Origin: Lytechinus variegatus
Lineage: Eukaryota; Echinodermata; Echinoidea; Temnopleuroida; Toxopneustidae
Assembly (NCBI RefSeq): GCF_018143015.1
Contig: NC_054757.1
Coordinates: forward strand, 19,768,285 to 19,832,284
Length of the DNA stretch: 64,000 nucleotides
Direction: 5' to 3'
Part shown: positions 1 to 11,418 of the stretch, one piece after another
Layout: the number at the start of each line of letters is the position of its first letter
Numbering within the stretch: the stretch's first letter is position 1
Translations under genes and position numbers: made by a program
Notes under the pieces: generated by a model
The model's input: the letters and a program-made list of their open reading frames with translations, nothing else
Told to the model about the DNA's origin: nothing
The model's database searches: none

Positions 1-1045
1 ATTACGCTACCAAACTCAAATTGTGACAATGACTATATGCAAGGGTCAGATGTGTTATTGGCATTCTAGTCATATTTGACTATTTTCTCGACTCATCTTA
101 CTGTTATTGGTATTCTATAGTCGTATCATTTATAATTATTATTCATTTGGCCATAATAACATACAAGAATTGTGCAATGTGATTACAAAAATACAATTTA
201 ACTAATTTCTCGACCACTGTTATTGATATTCTAGTCATATTTGACTGATTTCTCGACACATTTGACTAAAAACATATATTTCGCACAAAAATATAGAAAG
301 AAATATGATTAGTCATATCAGTTGTAGCTCACTACCAATCTAGTCATGTTAACTATTTTTTGGTATTAAGAGTGTATATTGGTCCATTTATCCTATTTAT
401 TTGGCCTACACGACCAAATGAGTAATCCTGCAGCCTTTAACGTAAATGATTCGTCGCTCAAATTTATTTGTGCATGGCTGTTGTTCGTTTGCTAGCTTTG
501 TTGAAAATCTGTATGCATATATTCCCATGAAGCAATAAAAGCGCACAGCCCTAAATAGGGCAATTCTACATTTAATACAGGCAAATCGGAAGGAATGATC
601 CGCAAACGAGTATACTGACAGTTCTCTTTTCTCAAGCGCAAACCCCTCGCGAATGACAGCCTTTTCAAAGATTGAAACAGTCACTGGTCGAACCATGATT
701 CCTTATGTTGACGTCTTTTCATCGCCATTTTTGAAAATATTACAGCTAAACTTTGGACTTGACACTCCTTTCACAAATTGACTGACATAAACCCACCTAT
801 GTACTGAGTGTTTTTATTATTTTATTACTTTTATTATTGGTAAACAAAGTGATTTTGTCTGGGGTCATCATCAATTTTCGTAGATGTGCAAGTAACCTCA
901 TGACTATTAAAACCGTTGACTGCAGCAAAGAATTATGACACAGTTACACAAACGAAACCAAATCTAAATCGACCAATGGTATATCACTGAAAATGCCGAA
1001 ATATTTTTGATCGGTCTGGAAGCGGTTCCGTTGGTGAGGCTGTAC
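1..1045. other. Presumed HYR-gene intron, no exon seen; degenerate tandem repeat
   Basis: AT-rich. Positions about 64-120 and 206-265 share a phrase containing TCTAGTCATATTTGACTATTT and TTCTCGAC, a degenerate direct repeat about 140-150 bp apart. No 273-nt HYR exon was found here, so the next exon is expected further left. Confidence 0.45.
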
Positions 1046-1046
1046 A

Positions 1047-1220
1047 CTGTAAAAATTGCACCCTAGAGATTAAACGTAACACCAGAGAGTGTAAATGTAA
1101 CAACAAAAGGTGGTGTTGTAATAACACCTATAAATGTAAAACTAACACCACCAATTTAACACCGGTGTAAAATAATTGGTGTGGTCCTCTATGTACAACG
1201 GTTAACACCACAGTTTTTGC
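1047..1220. mobile_element. MITE, GGTGTTAA family, copy 1
   Basis: Bounded by CACTGTAAAAATTG on the left and AAAACTGTGGTGTTAAC-type sequence (in inverse) on the right, with internal repeats of GGTGTTA and its complement. It is shorter than the two other copies at 56382 and 62749. It lies in the HYR intron, directly beside exon 3. Confidence 0.75.
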
Positions 1221-1233
1221 TATGTAGCCTTAC

Positions 1234-1506
1234 CACGAATGCTCAAGACTCCTGTACACGTCTTGTTCAAAACGTCGTCACTGATGACTGCCACCACATC
1301 GTGGGTCCCTAAAGAGAGCGTGCCTCCAGCTTCGATGCCTCCAGCTGTTAGGTGTACCTGGATTCCCCCTCCATAGTACCGATAGCCTCCCACCGTCTTG
1401 GTGATGTCACCAGGCAAGATATACTGGGTGAAAGTGTACGACTGTTGTCCAGGGCTTACCAGGACATCACTGTCTAGGTCTGGGCAGTTCACTGGTAGCT
1501 CGGTCA
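1234..1506 (-). CDS. HYR gene exon 3: second HYR domain
   Basis: The acceptor is TTTCCAG at 1509-1507 and the donor GTG|GTAAGG lies at 1233. It is 273 nt, phase 1-1, identical in length to exon 2, and encodes a second HYR module rich in Gly/Tyr (VGGYRYYGGG). The strong donor indicates that the gene continues to the left. Confidence 0.8.
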
Positions 1507-4500
1507 CTGGAAATCAATAGACAATGATATCACAGTATTTTGTACTTGCAAAATTGATCGGAACAAGTAATGACATTGATAAGTCATACTCAGTGGAAAA
1601 ATAACATATGCACTTTTTTCATTTCATCAGCTAAGTATTTCGTTTCAGAAGCATTCGAACTCTTATTCCTCGAAAATGCATGGGCTTTTACAATTGCAAA
1701 ATATACACAACGACCAAGAATCTATACGACGTCATTTTGAATGGAGTTGTTAATACACGCATTTGTTTATATTAAAGTATTGTTTGATTTATTTCTTCTA
1801 AAATTACTAATTCAAATTTTAAAATCAAAGTCGCATAGAAAAATAATAACTTTTAATGATTCGATGATTAAATTGTGAGGAAACCCCATAGTTTTTGAAC
1901 TAGATGTATATTCTTCTGATTTCATTTGTTTTAAACTAAAATTTGACCAAGCGTAACTATGTCAGGTAAACTGGACTACATATAAATTAAATGCAGATAC
2001 AAGGACAATAAGCTGCAATACTTAAACAGGAAATGAAAAAAAAGAATGCTTGATATAAATCGTAGTAGGAGTAATAGGTTTCACCAATTTTACCAGAAAA
2101 AAATTTCAAGGTTAAAATCACCCGCTTCGACACGATCGCATCACCCCGGGCCATCCTTTTCAAGTTCTTAAAGTAACACACTCTCCCCCACCCCGGGGAA
2201 ATTTTGCTGCCGAAAATTTGTGGCACGAATTGCCTCCCCCAGCGGCCTGAAAACGATTTTTTAAAGGTGGTGCTAGTTTCTTTGAAGAAATATTTGACAA
2301 GCCTGTCCCCTAAAAAAGAAAAGTAAAAGGTGATTTTCATTTTAAATAATCATGCGAGCAACAAACGAATTTTACTCAACATGAAGTGTTTTGGTCAAGG
2401 AAAAATTGAGAAGCACAAAATGATTTTTAGGGGTTGCTGCGAAGTTGCGAACCCCCAACACCCCCGTTCCCCAGGACCACCCCTAAAGTTGAGCCCCCGA
2501 GATGTCTGTTCCCATATCGAGCGCGCCTGCTCTTTTGGGGGCTTCCCTTTATTAAAGGGGAAGTTCACCCTGAAGAAAACTTTGTTGTAAAAATAGCAGA
2601 AAAAATAGTAAAAAATATTGGTGAAGGTTTGAGGAAAATCCGTTAAAGAGTAAGAAAGTTATTAGAGTTCAAAATTTTGGATTTGTGACGTCATAAACGA
2701 GCAGCTGTCCCATGTGTTATGTAATATAAAATGTATGAATTTCAAATTTTGTATGGTTCCTGATGACTTAATTTTGTTTTCTTTTCATGATCGGGTGTGA
2801 AATGATTTGTCTATTGATATACAAAAGTTCCAGTGAAAACCATTTTCAATTTTCTGAGAAAATGACATTTCATTGATTTTTTACCATTCGCTATCATGTA
2901 GGAATGGTGCTCGCATATGACGTCACAAATCAAATAATTGAAATTCTGATAACTTTTTAATTATTTGATGAATTTTTCGCAAACCTTCGGCAATATTTGT
3001 TATTATTTTTTCTGCTATTTTTACAATAAACTTTTTGTCAGGGTGAACTTCCCCTTTAAGAATAGTAACGCAAATGGCTTGTTTTACCAAAATGTTATGT
3101 GGTGGCCTACTTCCGTAGATCACATTCATGACATGATGATATGTACATAGTGTAGTAGGTTTCACGGTACACCATGCATCTTTCTTGGGCAAGTGTTGGT
3201 CCTGATTCAGAAAAGGACCACCTAATGTTTGCATATAGGAATCGTTGTCAGTATTTATGAATATATTTGGTACAAGGAAGGAAGGAAACAAGTAATTCAA
3301 ACATAAATATGAAACTGGAAGGTTTCAAAATGAAAACTCCGGAATAAAATCAAAGAACTATTATTTCCATACCAGGGGGGTCATTTTCAGGACCAACACT
3401 TGCCCATGAAAGATACATGTTGTACCGTGAAACCTACTACACTAGTTCTTCTTCGCTATGGAAACCTTCAGAAGTTTCAGGATTGTACATACGAGTAATG
3501 AGGAGATAAAGTAAAGGAATTTTAATCACGTGGGTTCGTGACGTAGAACACACAGGTTTCCACGTTGTTACACAAATCTCTAGCTATCAACGTCACAGCC
3601 GTGTCTCCTGGAAGATATAGATATCCACTAACGCCAGTCGGGACATCATACGAAACCCCACTCGGGTCGTAGTTCGCATCTGTGTAGGTGTAGGTAGACC
3701 CCGGCGTCAGACTAAAGAAAGAATTTGGGAAAACCGGAAGGGTGCTGACATTTTGACATGTCACAACCGGTGGATCCGTGTCAGTGGTGCATGTGTTTCC
3801 ATCTGCAAAGAAATTGAGAGAAAACAAGACATATTAAGAGAGCGTGTGTGAGTGGGGGTGGGGTAAGTGCCAACTGATCTCAGGCGCGTGACAGCAGACA
3901 ATAAAGACCTAGATTCGATTGGTATCCACTCATCGATGGAAGTGGTCCCCCCGGAATTTGAATCTAATCCCCCATTTCTTGGGAAAGTAAAACATAATGC
4001 CCATTACATCGTGTGCTAGAGGCATATCGTTTGTGTATGAGTACAAACGTATTGCATAGGCTGTATACATATCAACGTATGCGAAATGTTCGGCTGGAGA
4101 GGTTGATCTGACCCATGAAATCAATCGAAAGTGATCCACCAATAATTCACATTAAATGTACAGTCAATCTTAAAAATCAAGTGTATGATTAAGTGTTAGC
4201 TTTTGCGTTAGGGGACCCTAATATTAGCGTCCGTGAGGATTGCGAAAGGTCACAAATATATAAACGACACGCTTTCAGAAAGTATAATTACCTTGGTATC
4301 AAATAATTCTAAAAACGACAATTACAAAATGGTAATAGATAATATCATGATAATAATAATAGAAATGATAGTAATAACGACGATAATAATGAGAATAATA
4401 ATAATAGTAAAAATAAAAACAGATATCAGTAATGAAAATAATAGAAATGACAATGATGAAGCTATTTCCAATACTACTACAACTCCGACTACTAATGTTT

Positions 4501-4911
4501 TGGGCGTCTATCACTATTACTTCTTCTACTACCACTTCCCCAAAACTAATAGTAATGATGATAGCAATAAAATATCAACAATGAAAGTAATTTAAACAAT
4601 AATGTTAAAACTAATTTCAATACTACTACTACTACAACAAGAACTACTACTACTACCACTACTACTAATATTCCTAGCACTTCTTACAAAAAACGAATAA
4701 TAGTAATAAAAATAAATTTAAATAATGCTAGTAATGAACTAGTAAATGAACTGATAAAGCTATTTCCAATACTACTACTACAATGCCTACTACTTTTTTT
4801 TGTTGACTATACTACTACTACTACTACTACCTACAAATAAGTAATAGTAATGATAATAAAAGTAAATAACAATAATGAAAATAATTTAAAAGGTAATTAT
4901 AAAACTAATAT

Positions 4912-5004
<93 letters not shown>

Positions 5005-5254
5005 AGCAACTACTACCACTGATACCAATGCAACTACTACTACTATTATTACTTCTATTAATACCACTACTAATTTTACTGCTACTACTACTCCTTTTTC
5101 TTCTAGTACTACTGATAGATATCGTATAATTAGTGATGATTTTATTATAATGTATTACTTATGATAAAACAAATGATAATGATAATAGAATATAAAAATG
5201 AAATAATATAAATGATGATAAAACTTATTTCCATACTACTTATTCTACTACTAG

Positions 5255-5319
<65 letters not shown>

Positions 5320-6149
5320 TTACTACTACTACTACTACAACTACTACTACTTTATTACTACTACTGCTACTACTGCTACTATTTTTTTCTTCTTCTAGTA
5401 GTAATCATAAAACTAACTAGAATGATACATTGATAATACTAACGTACCTTACATCTTTTCTGACGGAAAATATATTTGAAAAAAAAAGAAGAATAAAATT
5501 TACAAGAAAAAAATCAAAATCTGAGGTAAAAAAAGGATAAAGCATTTTATATAGTTCAAAATTGAAATGAAATCAACAAAACGAGATGTTAACAATATTA
5601 TCTAGGATTAAGATTAGTATATTGGGGCAATGCTGAGCGGAAACCAGGAGTTTTAGTCATTGTAAGGGCGAGTAAATTTGTCAAATTTTGATTCCTTTGT
5701 CTATGAAGGCAAGAACTTACACATTCAAACATATTCAGTAACACCATTTAAAAGCCCATCATAAACCAATGCTGCAAAAATGAGGTATTACGTGAATACC
5801 AGCCCATCATATATACATGTATAGGAAATTAGGAATAAAATAAGAGAGAAGTTTTGAAACACCACGAATTTGGCTTTGGGCTATTAAACATTAGACGATT
5901 AAACAGCTCCATTTAGCTTCAGCTAAACATCGGCATGAATCTAAACTGTTACTGTTTAAAGATTGTAGTTTTTCCCGTTACAGATACCTGGCTGCTCGTA
6001 TTAAATTAACAACGGGGATTTTGTCGTTTTCTTTCATTTCACATTAATTGAAATTATGTACCTGTAGAGGATGCAACCTTACCTGATTGCTTGATGACGG
6101 CAGAGATAGTTGCTAAAAAGAAGAAAGTAGCGAGCTGATACCGATTCAT
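1234..6149 (-). CDS. Secreted HYR-domain (hyalin-repeat) protein, C-terminus off the left edge
   Basis: Three coding exons on the minus strand: 6149-6083, 3802-3530 and 1506-1234. Exon 1 starts with ATG at 6149 and encodes a hydrophobic leader (MNRYQLATFFFLATISAVIK...) ending in a GTAAGG donor, phase 1. Exons 2 and 3 are each 273 nt, phase 1-1, and each encodes one HYR domain (Ig-like beta-sandwich, as in hyalin). The first contains DPPVVTCQN, a PTGVSGYLYLPGDTAVTLIARD core and an NNVETCVFYV end; the second contains ELPVNCPDL and an NKTCTGVLSI end. Exon 3 ends at a good GTAAGG donor, so at least one further exon should lie left of the window. HYR proteins are extracellular adhesion or matrix proteins; sea urchin hyalin is the best-known case. 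The function of this one is inferred only from the domains. If exon 3 were read through, a stop follows within five codons. Confidence 0.78.
2552..3060. mobile_element. MITE with long TIRs (AAAGGGGAAGTTCACCCTGA), copy 1
   Basis: The left end (AAAGGGGAAGTTCACCCTGA, then GTTGTAAAAATAGCAGAAAA) and the right end form an inverted repeat of about 100 bp with a few mismatches. There is no coding capacity. A second, longer copy lies at 61611-62353. Confidence 0.82.
3150..3445. mobile_element. Small fold-back MITE
   Basis: The arms 3150-3216 and 3386-3445 are inverse copies: TAGTGTAGTAGGTTTCACGG on the left pairs with CCGTGAAACCTACTACACTA on the right, continuing through the words CTTGGGCAAGTGTTGGTCCT. 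It lies in intron 2 of the HYR gene, just left of exon 2. Confidence 0.8.
3530..3802 (-). CDS. HYR gene exon 2: first HYR domain
   Basis: The acceptor is TTTGCAG at 3805-3803 and the donor is CCAC|GTGATT after 3530. The 91 codons form one HYR repeat with two Cys near the ends. Without splicing, the frame would stop two codons past the donor. The match in length and phase to exon 3 supports the splice choice. Confidence 0.8.
3803..4250. other. HYR intron 1 segment with a diverged dispersed repeat
   Basis: Positions about 4080-4200 resemble stretches at 26309-26405 and 63118-63215 (a shared order of AATGTACA, AAAATCAAG and GATTA-type words). No coding was seen. Confidence 0.3.
4619..5105. repeat. 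(ACT)n-type trinucleotide microsatellite cluster
   Basis: Several ACT/TAC runs lie in the HYR intron 1, the longest being nearly pure from about 4909 to 5060, with flanking ATA/AAT-rich sequence. Threonine-rich or Leu-rich frames across it are artefacts of the repeat. Confidence 0.95.
5235..5400. repeat. (CTA)n-type trinucleotide microsatellite
   Basis: A nearly pure CTA run of about 110 bp is followed by interrupted CTA/CTG. It has the same base polarity as the preceding cluster, so it may be one expanded array split by about 130 bp. Confidence 0.95.
6083..6149 (-). CDS. HYR gene exon 1: signal peptide
   Basis: 67 nt from ATG to a CAG|GTAAGG donor. It encodes about 22 residues with the hydrophobic core ATFFFLATISAV, typical of a secretory leader. 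The codon split across the junction (G + AT) makes Asp. This is the most 5-prime coding exon visible, about 6.4 kb from the divergent Mesh/SUSD2-like start. Confidence 0.75.
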
Positions 6150-7070
6150 GGTTCCCAATAACGTCTCCCGAAAAACCCGATCGCAATGTTGTTCACATCA
6201 GTCACTTCAGATTCCGTATTGTATTTCTTGTCAGTTTGCTTATTTTAGTACCCTAACCGTTCTTGGTACTTATTGTATCTCCCTGCCTATTTATTTGCCT
6301 TTATCTTCACTTATGACTAAACCGAAACTTATGCTCCTCAAGTAAGACAGTATGAATTTTCTCTTGTGTATAAGTTTGTTGGTATTAAATACTGTTTACC
6401 CTGGAAACCGGAAATACTGACGAGCAGGCTGAAGGTGTCCCAACTTGTCCCTTTTAATGATATACTTTTGCCATTCTTTAAACAAATAAAACCGAGATGT
6501 GTACCATAATATGATAAAAGTGATAACGAAATCCAGTGTAAGCATACACCAAAAAATGCAAATACAATTTCAGGATGAAATTAATACGAGCAAAGATCTT
6601 TTAAGATAAATATCGGATTTTTTTTATCTTGGTTTGTGAGCAGAGGTTAATAGGCATGCGTATGCCTCATACGGATAATAAACCACATGCCTGGCTTTCA
6701 TATTATTTTTTTTTTCCAAAAGATCGTTTTATTAGGCATAAAATGCATACATTTGATTGATGCTTGTATTTGCATTTCATTACCGTCATGTTTTATACTA
6801 GTGGTACTAAAACCAAGTTCACAAATAAGTCGAGTTACGTATTACCTTATTGTGGTTAATTCTATGGCTCAAGTTTATTCAAAGTTTCAAAATTGGCAAA
6901 CAAAGTTTCATAATGCGTACCCATAAATCAGTCGTTGAGGTGGTTCTTGATCATTAGTAGATTATGATATTTTGTGGAGCAGAAGAATGTTGCTAATCTT
7001 ACCAGTAAGAAAACAAAAAAATAAATTGATCGGTCATATGTTTCTTTCTGGACTAAGAGATAGTATCCGT
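6150..7070. other. Divergent intergenic spacer, no feature resolved
   Basis: This is the upstream flank of the HYR gene. It is AT-rich with no convincing ORF. It should hold the HYR promoter, but no TATA box or initiator can be called with confidence. Confidence 0.4.
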
Positions 7071-7099
7071 TAACCCTGAATAGACTGGGCTATTTTGAT

Positions 7100-7145
7100 G
7101 CCTAAGAAGATGGGGGGGGGGGGGGGGCTGATTCAGCCCCCCTTA
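7100..7145. repeat. Poly-G and GGGGGGCTGATTCAGCCCCCC palindrome
   Basis: A G run of about 18 is followed by a perfect short palindrome just outside the fold-back element. It may mark the element's true left border. Confidence 0.6.
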
Positions 7146-7199
7146 TGATCTCGGCTGTCGATCGCGCGATCGTGACGAAAATTGGCATGCGCGTTACCC

Positions 7200-10080
7200 A
7201 TGGCATTATTTACAAAACTATAATATCAAATTCTGCGAAAAATCTCATTGCTCCTTATAGTCCAGGATAGAAGAGGCATAACCTTGTTTTTTTTATATAC
7301 ACAATATTTTTTGACGGTTTCTTGTCAATTCGAGGGTGCTGATTACGTATCTGGATGATGCCACTCGTGTAACCTTGAGCAATTTCCGCAAATTGGCAAA
7401 ATCCAATATGGCCGCCAAAATATGCAAATTACCCATGAAAATCATAAAATTGTCCGCACATTGGCTGTGAAATGCATGAAATTGTGTGGCAGGAGTGAAA
7501 TACAATCTTAAAAAATAATTTTTTGACAAAATATCTTTTTTCCTGATATTCAAAATGGCCGCCATAGGCCATTGTATACACTATCATGTACAATATGAAT
7601 AAGGAAAACTAATTTTCACAAAAAATCGCGATGTATGAACGAAGTAATATATACAAATCATCATTATTAAAGAGATATATCATTTATAATGTCAAATATG
7701 GAAACATTGCTGTATTTTGATATCTAAAATAGCCGCCACTTGCCCAAACAGTATTGCGTACATTGGCAATGGGGGCCAAAAAATTCACAAGAGTGATCCC
7801 TAAAATGCTTATTATGAAGATTAAACAGGTGGAATACTGACTATAAACATAATTATTAACGAAATATTATCAATATGCCATGTATGTGGTGAATGTTGTA
7901 TTTTTATATTCAAAATGGCTGCCAAATACCCTAAAAGTATTATGCACGAAGAGAAATGGGAGGAGAGAAATCACAAGAGTGAGCGCTAAAATGCATATAA
8001 TTATGTGATTAATTAATTGGATACTGTCTAAAAACATATTTTCTAACGAAATATATCATTCAGGTTTCAAGTTTGTGTTAAATACTGTATTTCGACTTTC
8101 AAAATGGCCGCCATCGACATTAACTGTATTATGTACAATGCAAAGTGGGAAACCAATATTCACAGGAGTGAGCACCATAAATGCACGTAATAGTGATCTA
8201 TTAGTAAAATATTGTCTGAAAGCATAATTTCTATTAAGGTGTATCATTTATTCTGCCAGTTAGGTGAGAAATACGGTTATTTTAAAGTCAAAATTGCCGC
8301 TACAGTCCCTTACAGTATTATGCACAATATGAATGGGAGCAAATCATTTCAACAGAATTTGGCTTTGCTTGGTTAGAGTGGAATGTTGTTTGAAAACATG
8401 ATTTATAACAAAATATGTCATATTTTATGTAATTTAGGTGATAAATACTGTATTTCAATATTCAAAATGACTGCCATATGCCCTTTTTGTGAACATTATT
8501 TGTCTCCACCCAAACTGTATATTATACGATAAGTGCCTATGGTGGCCATTTTAAATTAAAAAAGCATTTATCACTTTAATTACACAACATTGTGATAATA
8601 TCTCTTTAGAAACCATGGTTTTAGACAATAATTCACACTTACATCACAATTCATAATTATATGCAATATTTAGAGTCAAGTAAAACCAAATTCTGTCAAA
8701 ATTATATGTCCCATATTACAATGTACACAATAATTTTAGGACGTATGGCAGCCATTTTGGATTTCAAAGTACAGCATTGATTACCTCCACCATGTCCACG
8801 ACCAATATGTGATGTATTTATTTAGAAATAATGTTTAAGACAATATCTTTACTCGTACATCACAGTTATATGCATTTTATGATTCTCACTCTTGTGAAAA
8901 TTAGTTTCCTGTTTGCATGTTACATAATTTAGTTAGGGCTTGTAGATGTTATTTTGAATGTCAAAATACAGTAAAATTTATCACCTTTTTGGAAGAAGAA
9001 ATGCGATGATTAAAAAAATGTTTTCAAATAACGTTTCACTCATACAACAGGATTATATGGATGTCATAGTCAAGCATATCCAAATTCTTACAAAATTATA
9101 TGTCCCAATTCACCTTGTAGCTAATACTGTGAGGGCTTATAGGGGCCATTTTGAATTTCGTAATACAGTATTTATCTCATGCATGACAAAAGAAATGATA
9201 TGTGTTGCTATAAAACATGTTGTCAGACAATATTTTACTCATAGATCACAATTACATGCATTTTATGTTTCTTACTCGTGTGAAAATTGGTTTCTCCATT
9301 TGCATTGTACATGATGAATGTAGGGGCTTTGGCGGCCATTTTGAATTTCAAAATACAGCATTTATCACATAAATGGCATATATACAATGATGTTTTTAGT
9401 CATTATTTCACTCGTTTATCTTAATAATATGCAATTTAATGCTCAATCTTGTCATTTTTTGGGGCCCCGGCCATTGCCACAGTACATAATACTCTTTGGG
9501 TCAGTGGCGGCTATTTTAGATATCAAAATACAGCAATGTTCCCATATTTGACATAATAAATAATATATCTCATTAGTAATGATGATTTGCATATATTACT
9601 TCGTTCATACATCGCGATTTTTGCAGTTTAGTGCTCATTTTTGTGAAAATTAGTTTTTCCTATTCCACCGGCATTGTACATGATAGTGTATACAGTGGCC
9701 TATGGCGGCCATTTTAAATATCAGGAAAAGAAATATTTTGTCAAAAATTATATTTTAAGATTGTATTTCACTCCTGCCACACAATTTCATGCATTTCACA
9801 GCCAATGTGCGGACAATTTTATGATTTTCATGGGTAATTTGCATATTTTGGCGGCCATATTGGATTTTGCCAATTTGCGGAAAATGCTCAAGGTTACACG
9901 AGTGGCATCATCCAGATTCGTAATCAGCACCCTCGAATTGACAAGAAACCATAAAAAATATGTATATATAAAAAACAAGGTTTGGTCAATTTTTTATGGG
10001 GCCTATCCTGGACTATTAATTGTGCTAATTTATGCGTAAAACCACAAGTTTGCTCTAATTAATAAAATAATGCCTCTAAA
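7200..10080. mobile_element. Large fold-back element with arms of ~180-bp degenerate repeats
   Basis: The outer arms pair closely: 7256-7620 with 9640-10020 (e.g. TAGTCCAGGATAG on the left, CTATCCTGGACTA on the right). Inside, a module containing CAAAATGGCCGCCAT recurs about every 180 bp on the left (near 7550, 7727, 7910, 8100, 8288, 8463). Its reverse complement recurs on the right (near 8540, 8750, 8945, 9148, 9335, 9510, 9705). The pairing centre is near 8620. No transposase frame was seen. Frames at 7293-7565 (minus) and 9674-10039 (plus) encode nearly the same peptide only because they sit in opposite arms. Confidence 0.88.
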
Positions 10081-10489
10081 ATGCTAATTTTTGTTCCACA
10101 TACTCTAGATAGGCATTTGATCAAATTTACTTTTCAAACAATTCAAAAAACATTTATTTTCTTATGTATTCTATTGTTTTCTGAACTTCTTATGTATTTC
10201 TTTGTTTTTTATTGTTTTTTCAATGGAAATTATTGGGGACTTTATCTTGGCCATAATCAAGATAAAATTAATTGATTTTAAGCAGTGAAAAGAAAAACAA
10301 TGATACATTTATGAATTTTGGCTAAAAACACTATTTGCATTGGATTTGTACACAAATTCACGTTTTTGAGTAATTTGGCAAGCACTTACGAAATGTTGCG
10401 CAATTTTGGAACCGCGTACCCGGGGGTGACAATTTTGGTCTCAAAAGTTGCTCGATACTTGAAAGTAAAAAGTCAGCGAGCGACGTGGT

Positions 10490-10640
10490 AAAACATTTTC
10501 GAGCGGCGGATTTATCGCGAAAAATGTCGAGGGGGGAGGGGGGCAGGGATATGTCTTTTGTATGGATTGTGACATCTGATTTAGTGCATTAGATACTTTT
10601 TTTGTCCCCCCCTGTGAAAAAACCCAGATACGCCACTGGT
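10490..10640. mobile_element. hAT-like element end
   Basis: The stretch ends in CCAGATACGCCACTGG at 10624-10639. This is the complement of the CAGTGGCGTA(T)CTGG terminus known from many hAT elements. Only one end is clear; the left border is not found. Confidence 0.4.
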
Positions 10641-11270
10641 GACAAGCATGATTCATGTGTGATATTTTAACACAAATTAACGCAGATTTTACACATTAGG
10701 CGTTATGTATACCGAACAAACGTCGTGCATTTTCCCTTCTCGCCAGTTTTGGGTGTACCTTTTTAGTGCAGAGATAACGCTAAAGACGAAAAGATGTAAT
10801 ACATGTAAGTTGTAGTTGTGGATTCAAATATATAATGGATGAAATTGCAATCAATATGATCAAAGTGACTGTGAAACAAGTTCTTTATCCTCCAAGAAGT
10901 GCTGTTTGGTTTTGAGCATGGGATTACCAACATTGTAATAAAATATTGCATACTGTATTCTTTTACTAACTAATCTCTGTGATATTTGAGCAAAGACAAT
11001 TGAAATGCTTACGACTAGATTTTATGTGCATAAGGTCTTAACCTCATTTGTACGGTTTTCTGTTACGCAATCGACACGACCTCGGAGATATACTGTTGGT
11101 ATCACATGTTTTCCACGCCATCGTGATTTATGGATGATTTTGATTATCAATCATTCTTATAAAATGTTTTTTTTTTTTAAAGTAAAGATAACGCGTTCAC
11201 TTGTCACTTTAACAGTTGTAGGAACAAACAACAACAACAAAGAAACACGTGGAGCTTTTTTAACCTTACT
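10640..11270. other. Intergenic, nothing recognised
   Basis: AT-rich sequence without a supported gene or repeat. Confidence 0.4.
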
Positions 11271-11418
11271 GGGGCCCGTTGCAGAAAGAGTTGCAATCAA
11301 ACGCAACTCCAAAAAATCATGCGTAACTTGATTTTCAACCAATCAACAGCGCTCATTTTTGACTTGCGATTGATTTTTTGACTTGCGTTTAAACGCAACT
11401 CTTTCTGCAACGGGCCCC
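11271..11418. mobile_element. 148-bp palindromic MITE (GGGGCCCGTTGCAGAAAGAG)
   Basis: Terminal inverted repeats of at least 24 bp are perfect: GGGGCCCGTTGCAGAAAGAG... on the left and its complement ending at 11418. There is no coding capacity. Confidence 0.88.

Noticed and set aside
406..696. 96-aa minus-strand frame near the left edge, considered as another HYR-gene exon
   Set aside because: No HYR pattern, no matching acceptor with phase 1, and low-complexity composition.
3522..3529. Reading HYR exon 2 straight to the stop (TAA at 3524-3522) as the gene's end
   Set aside because: The donor at 3529 gives a 273-nt phase 1-1 exon that matches exon 3 in length and phase, so splicing is better supported.
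4850..5433. Poly-Thr and poly-Leu open frames
   Set aside because: Translation of (ACT)n microsatellites, which are open in all frames.
7293..10039. Two similar 'proteins' (7293-7565 minus, 9674-10039 plus) that look like paralogues
   Set aside because: They lie in opposite arms of one inverted repeat, so they are the same DNA read from both sides; no conservation signal for coding.
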